A DNA stretch of 64,000 nt, from the NCBI RefSeq assembly GCF_027887165.1, contig NC_077232.1, forward strand, positions 13,417,255 through 13,481,254. The letters run 5' to 3'. The translations under genes were made by a program, and so were the position numbers. Numbering within the stretch: position 1 is the first letter of the stretch; each line of letters opens with the position of its first letter. Below are positions 35,903 through 47,100 of this stretch, piece after piece. The notes below the pieces were generated by a model. That model worked only from the letters and a program-made list of their open reading frames with translations. It searched no databases and had not been told where the DNA came from. The DNA is from Monodelphis domestica (lineage: Eukaryota > Chordata > Mammalia > Didelphimorphia > Didelphidae).

Positions 35903-36194
35903 GTTCATGCTCAAACATTACCAACACTTTCCCACTTTGCAATTTGCTGTGGATCAGATCAACAAGGACCCCCATTTGCTGCCCAACATAACCCTGGGAT
36001 ACCAGTTACTCAATAACTTACACTCTAACAAAGTAGCTGTGGAGAACTCCTTGACGTATTTATCAGGGAGGTCTCTGACCATCCCTAATTATAGCTGTGG
36101 CAGGCAGCACAAGTCAGTGGAGGTCATTGGAGGGATGTCATCTACACTGTCCATGTCCATGGTGATCATTCTAGTGTTCTATAAAGTCCCACAG
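35903..36194 (+). pseudogene. V2R-like receptor exon 2, unit C (acceptor shifted)
   Basis: This is an open frame of 292 nt aligned to unit D, encoding 'FAVDQINKDPHLLPNITLGY' and 'TIPNYSCGRQHKSVEVIGG', with donor 'ccacag|gtaagg'. The acceptor differs: units A and D read 'tttag|gttcatg' whereas this copy reads 'tttaag|ttcatg'. The nearest AG therefore lies one base further in, and splicing there would drop one nucleotide and shift the frame. Near the 3' end 'MVIILVFYKVPQ' replaces 'MATILGLYKVPQ'. It is probably non-functional, although the exon body is intact. Confidence 0.75.
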
Positions 36195-36245
36195 GTAAGG
36201 AACTGTTGCATATTTTCAACCAATCTGCTCTTTGGGGTTCAAATT

Positions 36246-37189
36246 ATTATGGAGTTCAATTATGATGGATAGTGAAAGCTGACCAAAATCACAAAGATCC
36301 TCTCAGCAGGTCAAGGGGCACTAACTTACAAATGGATTTATTCACTTTAATCATATCTATTACAGTGTTATAGAAACCTGGTAAAAGATCACAGATTTCT
36401 TTTGTTGTAGTAACATCACAAGAGTGTTATTTAGGTGACTTGATAATATCCAATCAAACTGTAGAATGTCACATATGTAGCGAATTGATTATGTTTGTGT
36501 GTACCAAAAAATCTATATAATAAACGTACCGTGATACTCTGGCAGAGCACTGTGTGTGATGCCTACATACGTGGGTTGAATGCACGGTGTGTCTCATCTC
36601 CTTATTCTGTCCATGATGCCACACCTGGGCAGAGAGACCCTGGGTCCTCAGAGAGGCAGCTGGACAGACCTCTGTAAATTGTCTCCCATTTCTTCAATCC
36701 TTCATGTAATTGTAGATCCTGAAAGACTAACTGTACTAAGTATGTCTGCCTTTTCTGGACACATCTCTTTGGAAACAGAAAAAAGTCACTCTAACAAATT
36801 CTTCCTCCACAAATGGTTTGCCAGTGCATGCTATTAGCTGGGCAACTTGAAAACTTGCTCACAATGATGAAATATTTAGCTGCTTCTGCTTCACTAAAGT
36901 ATTTTGCTGAGTTGTTGATGTATTTTTCAGTTTTAATATTTTATCTTTTCTCACATCTCCAACCAAACAATCATATTCATCTTCATGGTGAGCTTGATAA
37001 TGTCAACACAAATTGTATTCTTTGAAGACAGATGCTATATTCTGGCATATCAAACACACAACTCTTTCCTTGTACTGCATGAAAAAGTAATGTTAAGTCC
37101 ACTGTTCTTTGAACATCCTACACTCTGAGTCAATTTTTCTCTTTCTTTATGACTTTGTTTCCAAGAGATTCCAAATTGCTATTAGTAAA

Positions 37190-37234
<45 letters not shown>

Positions 37235-37740
37235 GCCCTACAAAAACAATATGCCAACAATAATTTTGTCCACACAGAGGCATACCAACTGCATTGCCCA
37301 TCAATGCAGTCTGATCTGTGTCCATCAATGCAGCCTTCCCAGTCCACATCATTTCAGCCTTACCAGGGGCCATATTGGTGGAACTCCACTTTTACCTCAG
37401 GCTCACACTGGTGCGGTGCAGGCACTATCACAATTACAGAGCCAGTTCCTCCACCAACTTTCCAGTTCATGCTACCCTGTGAGAACTGCACTGAGATCTG
37501 TGGGTAAGTCCCATGCAACCAGATTCTACAGCAGGAAAAAGACGGCATGACAGTAGTGTGTGTCCTCTTGAGGTCTGTATTCATGGATCTGAAATTATAG
37601 ATCGAAATATGAAAAACAAATGCCTCAATCCCCCCATATAGTAAAATGGCAACCTCATACTCCCCCAGATGCACAACATAATGGCCTCTATGATATGTAG
37701 GGCATCTGGGGGAGTGTGAGGGCCATTGTACTACCATGTT
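36246..37740. other. Unassigned, with (TA)n at 37194-37231
   Basis: This lies between V2R unit C and the hAT-like repeat. The dinucleotide run is perfect. 37300-37510 has open frames on both strands without family features. No exon 3 of a V2R was recognised. Confidence 0.5.
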
Positions 37741-38285
37741 TCCCCCCCAAATAAGACACTGTCTTATATTAATTGGATGCCCCCAAACCAGAGGGTGTCT
37801 TATAACACACCCAGTGGCTGTGGTGGGCTTCTCACAGTAGAGGCCCCCCGCTGATGTCACAGGCCAGATCACCCCTATCCAATGTGTGTATACAGTACTG
37901 GAGGCAGTTCTGGGCCTGTGACACTGGGATAGTGGAGGCTGCAGCACTGGCTAGGATGGGTCTGTCCCACCTTGCACAGGCCCATAAGGCAGCAGTACAC
38001 ACAGTGTGGAATCCTCTTCCCCAGATTGCTGCTCACCATACTGATGTCTTCCATTGTGCAGCCACATAATCCTTTGTACGGTGCCTCGTTCTCCTTCAGT
38101 TACTCTCACAACAAGGCACCACGCAAAGATTATGCCACCGGAAGTAATACTGTATGTAAGTGACTCTGCCACACACAGTGCTCCTCTCATTGACCACCAA
38201 TGAAAGAAGGGCCCCTTCCGGAAGTGTGGTGGGGGCCAGATACATGGCCTCAGGGGGCCTCATGTGGCCTGCGGGCCATAGTTTG
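37735..38285. mobile_element. hAT-like DNA transposon remnant(s)
   Basis: The right end on the minus strand reads 'caggagtccccaaactatgg', then 'cccgcaggccacatg', the style of hAT terminal inverted repeats in mammals. The left part starts 'gtttcccccccaaataagac', with 'actgtcttatatta' and 'gtgtcttata', another known DNA-transposon-like motif. The two may be one element or two abutting ones. No transposase was seen. The family assignment is from memory of motif style. Confidence 0.45.
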
Positions 38286-39020
38286 GGGACTCCTGTACTA
38301 GAGAGAGGTATGGGCAGATTTTTGATGAAGGAAACTTTAATCTAAAACATCATCAAGGTTCTATTTTTATTAGATCTTGTCAGTATCATTCACGTTTCCT
38401 TTTGTGCCCTTCTCATGTCAGACTCTCCTCTGACTCATTTAACGTCTGGTGATACTGAGTCATTGCAGTGATTTGGCCTGGTGAAAATGGAAGTATTACT
38501 TCAGAATACCCTGAAACCCAGCTCAAGAGGGATCAGAGAGACTTTTGGATCATCTCAAAACTCCGGGAAGCTACGGATACTTCAGGGACGGAAAGCAGAA
38601 AAGCAGCTACTTTGTCCCTTGAGTTTTTAACTCAAAAAGGAGGCTGCAGGTGTAGAGTTGCAGGGCAGATTGGTTCCCAGATGCTCTCACTTTCAAACAC
38701 TGGTCAACATAGTTGTTTGAATTGTACTCCAGAGGTCTGAAGATGTGGCAACTTTCCTTATCTCTCCAGAGGGACCAAGAAGAATAATATCCAGGAGGCA
38801 AAAGTGTCCTATAAATATCCCCTGAAACCCTTTGTCTTAAACAGGGGCCGGTCTCCTGTCAGACACTGATTTCCCAAGTATTAGGGACCGTGCAAAACTT
38901 GAGCATCTATTAGAAAAGTCTTTAGTCTCAGAGAATGTGCTGATAGCTGAATGAAAAAAGAACTTCAGTAATCTTAGACTCTCTGATTCCTTGGTACTTT
39001 ATTGATTTTGGATAGTCCCC

Positions 39021-39268
39021 ATGGGTTTGAGCAAACTAGGATTCCCTTTCTTTATATTATTTGTGATCCTTCTGCTTTTTCAGATTTCTTTTTCTGAGTA
39101 CCAGATAGGGGAGCATGCTTGCCAATTAAAGAGACCGTACAATCCTACATATACAAAGGAAGGAGACCTAGTCATAGCAGGCTTCTTCTCCATGTTTTCG
39201 ATCACTGAGCTTAATATTTACCAGTCAACCTTCTCATCTTCTCCTAGATGGATTCGTGCAGCCAAGCA
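39021..39268 (+). CDS. V2R-like receptor exon 1, unit D (open)
   Basis: The ATG at 39021 is the conserved start; further upstream this copy has stops. A 20-25 residue signal peptide ('FILFVILLLFQISFSEY') precedes 'CQLKRPYNPTYTKEGDLVI' and 'AGFFSMF', the V2R N-terminal signature. The frame stays open to a strong donor ('ccaagca|gtaagt'), leaving phase 2. Joined at the acceptor of 41455/41456, the frame continues into exon 2, so exons 1 and 2 are compatible. No exon 3-6 partners are visible, so a full receptor is not supported. This could be a truncated gene, a pseudogene, or part of a gene whose 3' exons lie outside the window. Confidence 0.75.
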
Positions 39269-41455
39269 GTAAGTTGCTATTTCTGTTTTTTTTTTCTTGC
39301 CTGGTGAAATATATTAATCCATATTTTTGACTGATTGACTCTGTCAGTAGAGTAATATTTTATATGGCCTCACAGATTTGGTTAAATCAAGGACTTGGGT
39401 TTGGAAATGTCTATCATATTGGTACTCGGGAAACAGATAAAATCAAAGGCTTTAAAATCATTGTGCAGTTTAACAAGCAGGAAAGTAGAAAATCTACATA
39501 CACAGGAGATCTCAATTGAAAGAATCATGAATTCTTACAGACTGAAACAACTCTTGTAGGGTAAAGTTGGGATTCAAGTGGCAAAATGATATTCCTCAAG
39601 AATATCCTTTGTTGAGAAGTTATTGCTTCCATATTTGGAAGAAAGTATTCTTCATCAGAACCATATTGATGAAGTTCTTGGAATCATTTATTTATGTCAG
39701 CCTCGGATAAGATTTGGGTTGGGAGAGTCTTTCTATCTTTACACAGGAAACTGGCCAAAGGATCTAAGAGTACTTACCTAAGACACTAGAAAAGAGAAAT
39801 CATTGAGAATCTTACCATCAGTGTAGAATTTTATCCAACTAAGAAATTCAAAAATTCTAATCAGGTCACTTCTGGAGTGCTGCATTATTTTCTGGTCCCA
39901 GGATGTAGATGATGCTAAGAAAATTTGTGTAAATGGGCAAGAAGTATGCTGAAGAAAGAGTCTTAAGACATTTCATAGGGTATTCAATTTTAAAGAATCC
40001 TAGTGGTTTTAAAAACCTGGGTGGGGGAACATGATAATTTATATATATATATATTTTTATATATATATATATATATAATGTGAAAGACATTTAAGACATT
40101 TAATTTGGAAGACTCATTGATTTTTTTTTTGCCTTATACCAAAGATCATTAATAGGAGAGATGGTTCAAATTTGATAATGGACAAACACTTTCTAATGGT
40201 TAATGTTATTTAAATATGGCCTGCCTTCTCTTGGAGACTGTGGGGTCCTCTTCCATGGAGAAGGAGCTGAAATAAAATGTCAAAGGAACCCTTATCATAT
40301 TTTTTGTAGAGATGAACCTTTGAGTGGAATGATTTGTGTCTTCTCAGAATGGCCAGAAGAGTATTTGATAACATGAGTTTGTGTCCATATTGGCACTAAT
40401 GAACATCCCTGGATAATTATTGCCTGAAAAACCCAATAAGAATTCATCTTTTGAGGTCTGCTAGCCTTTCAGGCTCTGACCCAGGCTTATCTGCCTTAGA
40501 AGGGAACAATATTCCCCTTGAAGTAATCTACATTGAATCCAAACTGATTTACTTGCTCTATCTCATATATGCAGTCACATTTCTTTCCATGACATCTTAG
40601 CACAGACTGTTCCCCATGTCTGCAAGATATTCTTATGTGTCTCATTCACTCTAATCCTTTGGTTCCTTTAAAGCACACCTTGAGTACCACTTTCTACAAG
40701 AAATTGACTGAGTCTTCAAGTTACTCTATCAAAAAGCCTCCAATTTTTATCCATTTTGTGTATCTATTTTCCATTTTTGTTGGGTGTGTTTGTATGCATG
40801 CAATTTGTTTCTTATCAGTAAAATATAAGCAAGAAATATCGAGGATGATTTAATTCCTCTATGTTGATCTCTAGCTCCTAGAACAGTGATTGGCACACAA
40901 AGGGAAGTTAGCAGACATACTTAATGAATAAATGAATGAACTAAGCAGTCGGGAAAATGCTGCAGACTAGATCTACTACAAAATTGTATTATGTCATCCC
41001 AGTTGAGCTCTCCCTGATACAAGGCCACTTGGGTATTACTTCCCAACAGCTCATCAGTGTGTTTATTTACATTCACAAACTTCATAGAACACTTCAGTAT
41101 CCTTATTCTCAGCTGATAGCAGGATCTTGCTATATACTGAGAATACAGAAACCATTATTTTGATCTTCTCTTTCTGTCTTCCCTCTATCCAATGTAGAGT
41201 TCATATAAACCTTTGTATAATCCAGTGCTTGATTAAGGATGAAACCAATCAGTTGGTTACTCCTAATCTCTACCAACCTCTAAACTCCTACATTGTCCCC
41301 TCTTTCCACTCACTTAATGGCTGCCCTTTAAGCACTGGTCACCTCTTTTCATGGCTTTGAAAGGATTCCCCTAATGACCCACAGTCTCTCCACTATGACA
41401 CCTTGTTTCTGTGCATGTCAAGTTTTGCCCATTTCTTCACTTTCTGTCATTTTAG

Positions 41456-41747
41456 GTTCATGCTCAAAAATTACCAACATTTTCTCACTTTGCAATTTGC
41501 TGTGGATCAGATCAACAAGGACCCCCATTTGCTGCCCAACATAACCCTGGGATACCAGTTACTCAATAACTTAAACTCTAACAAAGTAGCTGTGGAGAAC
41601 TCCTTGACGTATTTATCAGGGAGGTCTCTGACCATCCCTAATTATAGCTGTGGCAGGCAGCACAAGTCAGTAGCGGTCATTGGAGGGATATCATCTGCAC
41701 TGTCCATGTCCATGGCCACCATTCTGGGGCTCTATAAGGTCCCACAG
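41456..41747 (+). CDS. V2R-like receptor exon 2, unit D (open)
   Basis: This is a 292-nt exon with acceptor 'cattttag|gttcatg' and donor 'ccacag|gtaagg', entering in phase 2 and leaving in phase 0. It encodes the beginning of the ligand-binding domain: 'KNYQHF', 'FAVDQINKDPHLLPNITLGY', 'TIPNYSCGRQHKSVAVIGG' and 'LGLYKVPQ'. These are the positions expected for V2R exon 2 ahead of exon 3. It has no stop or frameshift. It is the best-preserved copy in the window, but continuation into exon 3 is not found before the L1 at 44.2 kb or beyond. Confidence 0.8.
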
Positions 41748-43789
41748 GTAAGGAACTGTTGCATATTTTCAACCAATCTGCTCTTTGGGGTTCAAATAGA
41801 CAAATCCTTTATAATGTGTCCTGCTGCAGCATTAGTGATTCAATTAGCAAAGATCAAGAAATTCTAGGCTCTGTTTTGAAAACAGAAGCTCCAAATAGTG
41901 GGCAAAATTGTCTTCCTTGATGGAATTCACCGTGTCCTCTAGATGAGGCAATGCTCTCTCGATTCATTTGTTTTGCCTCTGATGGTTCTGAACCAAGTAA
42001 AAACCTTCCCAACGAGTAGACCTGCCCTCTCAGTTCACCTTTTTATATTTGAATACGACTCTGTAGATTTAAGATGTAAGAGATTTCTTTTTCTCTCTCC
42101 TTTCCATTTTCAAATTGATCTGTGCCTTTTCATGAAAAGTATGAAATACTAGAACTTCCTTGCAGCATTTATACTTATAAATTCCATCCAATTCTGTGTT
42201 ATAGCTATCTTCCAATTCTAGTAAGTATTTTCTTCCTTCTAGAATTTGGGTTTGATTTGTTAAAGATGTGATCTATCCCTTCAGAACAGAAATTGCTTAT
42301 TCATTTAATTCAACTCATTTCTGGGGCATGATAACCGAATAGTACCAGAATATGATGATATATCACCTATGGCCTCTGTGCAATCTGTTTGGAGAGGCAT
42401 AAAGGCAGCATAACAGAATTAATAGATGAGTAAGTGTAATTCAAGATGTCATTTTCTTTTCTGTGCCCAAACCAAACCAGAGGGATTGATTTCAATCCTA
42501 TAGAGATAGGCAGAGGAGATAGGCACACGCAGTAGAAAAGTAAGGAATTATGTATGTCCATAAATTCACTGATGTTCCTATACCATAGCTTATTTATAGT
42601 GTCCTTGTGTCCTTACGTGATCTTTTTGTATTTTCACAGTTTTTATCCTTCAAACATCATAATGATTTATCATCAGCTTTTAAAAAGCAAAAATTAATTT
42701 TTATTTCAGGAAACAAGTCAGGATTAGTGAAATCCCTGAATTGTAAACCAAATGAGATCGAGTACAATTCTGTACAAAACATTTTTATTAGCCTGTTTCA
42801 TGTGACATGCATTGTGCTAGAATGTAGGGATCATGCTGAATGAAATTTCAATTAATTATATAAAAACTTCCTATTCCTTCATGTAGTTGTTGTTGTCCTG
42901 TTGGGTCACAAACAGCACCCTAATTAAATTACATTTCCAAATTGTTGTTGTTCTTCCTTTGCTCCATAACACATGCTTTAGCTGCCTCATGGCCATTTTG
43001 GAATGAATTTTCATCTGCCGATTCTGGTGGATATTATCTTCATGTGCTTGAGGTAGACATCCCAACTGATGAGATTTGAAGCCAGTCAGTTACCCTTAAC
43101 TTGGTTTAGATTGTTTACAAAGAAGGTTTTACTGGTGTGTGGCCACTGCATATTATAGCTTATTGGAGCCACAAAGGAGTGTTGGTGTACTGGGTTTTCA
43201 TGGAGGACTAGCACCTCTGGTCTGAGGACTTCATACCTTTTTCAGGGCTGCTCATTCACAAATTATTCTGATATACATATATACACAGTGATCTACGTTT
43301 GTATGTATCTCTTGTAAGATAAACATTAATATCAATAACTCCAAGTATTAATTTATAATATTTATTAATAATCACTTGAAGTAGAAGAAATAAAAAAATA
43401 CAAAACCTAACTACCTAACTAAAGTAAGATGATGTGTGTAAATTCTCCTGCCTGGCTCAAAGCCAGCTTCAGCAGCTGCATTCAAGGAAAGAGAGAGAGA
43501 GAGGTGGGGTCACACCAAGACTTTATCCTCTATCCACACAATATCCATCTATTTTTTCTCTTCAATGTCTTCTCAATACAAACAAATGCTGAAGGAAATC
43601 ATTGAACATTGCTGTATCAGCGAGTATAGATTCCCAGTTGAATTGGGACGTTCATGGCCTTAGTGACTACAAGAGGTAGGAGATCTGGAAAGAAAAATTG
43701 TTCAAAACACTGAGGCACAGAGTAAGTTTTTATGTTTATTTAATATCAAGGAATCTACTTCAGCTGAATATTGAATATTTGTATTCTAA

Positions 43790-44010
43790 GGATTTTTGTT
43801 AATGTTGTTTAATCCTTTCAGACGTGTCCCACTCTTTCTGACTCTATTTAGAGTTTCCTAGGCAAGGATCCTAAAGTGGTATGTAATTTAATTTTCCAAC
43901 TCATTTTTACACAGCTAATAAGTATCTGAGGCCACAATTTAACTCAGAAAGATGCCCTTTTCCGATTCTAGGTCCAGCATTCCATCTGTTTTGTCACCTA
44001 GATGTCATAT
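43790..44010 (+). repeat. SINE-like block, paralogue of 16955-17240
   Basis: It shares 'aatcctttcagacg.gt', 'ctaggcaaggatcct', 'acagctaataagtatctgag' and 'gtccagcattccat' with the unit A copy, at the same relative place. Confidence 0.5.
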
Positions 44011-44184
44011 TTGAGGGATATAAACTTAAATTTGCTCTGAAAAGTACACTGTTGCTAGCATGCAGATCAATATAGTTTCTGATTCCTTCTTTGTAGAGAG
44101 AAAGAAGTTTCTAATCTTATGAGGAGCAAGAAATTATTTTATGTGCCAAAATCTTAGAGCCTGAAATAGAGGACTTCCTCACAT

Positions 44185-47100
44185 TCTTTTTTGAAAAAAA
44201 ATTTATTTCATTAGATGATTTAGAATAATTTTCCATGATTACAAAGCTCATATTCCTTCCCTCCTCTCCTATCATTCCCCTCCCATATATGATGCACAAT
44301 TTGCCTCGGGTTTCTGCTTCCACAGTTTTGACTCTGAATGTGGATAGTGGTCTTTCTCGTAGATGGCTCCAAGTTGTTCAGGATTGCTGCATTGAAACTA
44401 ATGTAGAAGTCCATTACATTCGATTGTACCACAGTGTATCAGACTCTGTGTACAACGTTCTGGTTCTGCTCCTTTGGCTCTGCATCGATTACTGGAGGTC
44501 ATTCCAGTTGGCATGGAGTTCCTCCAGTTTATTATCAACACAACACCTTATTATTAATATTTGCACTAGGGTGATCTTTCAGAGTCCACTTTCCCAGTCA
44601 TAGTCCCCCTGACCCATGTGATCAAGGGTTTGGTTTTCTTCTGTGTTTCTTTTCCCACAGTTCTTCCTCTGGATGTGGATAGTGTTCTTTCTCATATGTT
44701 ATTCCAAATAGTTCTGTTTCCTTGCACTGCTACTGGTAGAGAAGTCCATTACATTTGAATTTACCACAGTGCATCAGTCTCTGTGTACAATGTTCTCCTG
44801 GTTCTGCTCCTTTAAGTCTGCATCAATTCCTGGAGGTCTTTTCCAGTTCACATGGAATGCCTCCACTTTATTATTCCTTTTAGCACAATAGTATTCCATC
44901 ACCAACATATACCACAATTTGTTCGGCCATTCCCCAATGGATGGGCATCCCCTCATTTTCCAATTTTTGGCCACCACAAAGAGAGCAGCTATGAATATTC
45001 TTGTACATGTCTTTTTCCTTATTATCTTTTTGGGGTACAAACCCAGCAGTGCTATGGCTGGATCAAAGGGCAGACAGTCTTCTGGTGCCTTTTGGGCATA
45101 GTTCCAAATTGCCTTCCAGAATGGTTGGATCAATTCACAACTCCACCAGCAATGCATTAATGTCCCCATTTTGCCACATCCCCTTCAACATTCATTACAT
45201 TCCTTTGCTGTCATGTTGGCCAATCTGCTAGTTGTGAGGTGATACTTCAGAGTTGTTTTGTTTTGTATTTATCTGATTATAAAAGATTTAGAACACTTTT
45301 TCATGTGACTATTAATAGTTTTGTTTTCTTCATCTGAAAATTGCCTATTCATGTCCCTTGCCTATTTATCAACTGGGAAATGGATTGATTTTTTTTTTTG
45401 TACAATTGATTTAGTTCATCATAAATTTGAGTGATTAGACCTTTGTCAGAGGTTTTTGTTATAAAGATTGTTTCCCAATTTGTTGCATCCCTTCTAATTT
45501 TGACTACATTGGTTTTGTTTATACAAAACCTTTTTAATTTAATGTAATCAAAATGAGCTATTTTGCATTTTGTGATTTTTCCTAAGTCTTGATAGTTCTT
45601 AAAATCTTTCCTTTCCCAAAGATCTGACAAGTATACTATTCTGTGTTTGCTTAATTTACTTATTGTTTCCTTCTTTATGTTCAAGTTATTCACCCATTCT
45701 GAGTTTATCTTGGTATAGGGTATGATGTGTTGATCTAAACCTAATATCTCCCATACTGTCTCCTAATTTTCTCAGCAGTTTTTATCAAATAGTGGATTTT
45801 TGTCCCCAAATCTGGGATCTTTGGGCTTGCCATAGAATGCCTTGCTGAGGTCACTTCCCCCAATTCTATTCCACTGATCCTCCTTTCTGTCTCTTAGTCA
45901 GTACCATATGGTTTTGATGATCACTGCTTTATAGTACAGTTTAAGATCTGGTACTGCTAGGCTACCTTCCTTCGCAGTTTTGTTTTTCATTATTTCCCTT
46001 GATATTCTTGATCTTTTGTTCTTCCAAATAAACTTTGTTATTGTTTTTTCTAATTTTATAAAAAAAAGTTTTTTGGTAGTTTGATGTGTGTGGCCCCAAA
46101 TAAGTAAATTAGTTTGAGTAGGATTGTCAGTTTTATTATGTTATCTCATCCTACCCATGAGCAATTAATGTTTTTCCAATTACTTAGTGCTAGTTTTAAT
46201 TGTGTGGAGAGTGTTTTGTAGTCATTTTCATATAGTTCCTATATATATCTTGGCAGATAGATTCCTAAGTATTTTTTTACTGTCTGTGGTGATTTTAATG
46301 GGAATTTCTTTTTCTAACTCTTGTTGCTGAGATGAGTTGGAAGTATATAGAAATGCTGATGATTTATGTGGGTTTATTTTGTATCCTGCAACTTTGCTAA
46401 AGTTGTTAACTATTTCCACTAGCTTTTTAGTTGATCCTCTAGGATTCCTTAAGTAGACCATCATATCATCTGCAAAGAGTGATAACTTGGTCTCCTCATT
46501 GCCTATTTTAATACCGTCAATGTCTTTTTCTTATCTAATTGCTACTGCTAGTGTTTCTAGTACAATGTTAAATAATAAAGGTAATAATGGGCATCCTTGT
46601 CTCCTGATCTTATTGGGAATGCTTCTAATTTATCCCTATTTGCAGATGATGTTTGCCTCTGGTTTTAAATATATATTGTTTATTATTTTTAGAAAAGGCC
46701 CATCTATTCCTAAGCTTTCTAGTGTTTTCAATAGGAATGAGTGTTGTATTTTGTTGAAGGCTTTTTCTGCTTCAATTGAGATAATCATGTTATTTTTGTT
46801 GGTTTGCTTGTTGATATGGTCAGTTATGTGAATGGTTTTCCTAATATTGAACCATCTTTGCATTACTGGTATAAATCCTACCTGAACATAATGAATAACC
46901 TTTGTGATCGATCACTTGCTGGAGTCTTTTTGATAGTATTCTATTTAAGATTTTTGTATCCATGTTCATTAAGGAGATTGCTCTATAGTTTTATTTCTTT
47001 GTTTTTGATCTACCTGGCTTTGGAATCAGTACCATATTTGTGTCATGAAATGAATTTAGTAAAACTCCTTCTTTGCTTATGATGTCAAATAGTTTTTATA

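Larger units (their letters stand above)
32000..36245 (+). repeat. V2R segmental-duplication unit C
   Basis: The upstream block ('cttctcatgtccaactggcc' at 32228), exon 1, intron 1 and exon 2 align with units A and D. The distal half, from about 34640 to 36240, is nearly identical to 40085-41795 of unit D, while the proximal half is clearly more diverged. A SINE at 33601-33805 is specific to unit C. Confidence 0.75.
38300..44015 (+). repeat. V2R segmental-duplication unit D
   Basis: It holds the upstream block ('cttctcatgtcagactctcc' at 38411), exon 1, a shorter intron 1 (about 2.2 kb), exon 2, and a downstream flank (42870-44010) that matches 15600-17240 of unit A. A (TA)n stretch lies at 40040-40077 in intron 1. 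Exons 3-6 were not found between exon 2 and the L1 that begins at 44.2 kb. Confidence 0.75.

Noticed and set aside
37109-37550. Overlapping open frames of about 130 codons on the plus strand and a 195-codon frame on the minus strand at 37360-37947
   Set aside because: They run through a (TA)n microsatellite and a DNA-transposon-like repeat, and show no domain, signal or splice pattern.
45349-45693. 114-codon minus-strand frame considered as a separate gene
   Set aside because: It is the late part of L1 ORF2, matching the text at 51781-51972 and 58063-58410.
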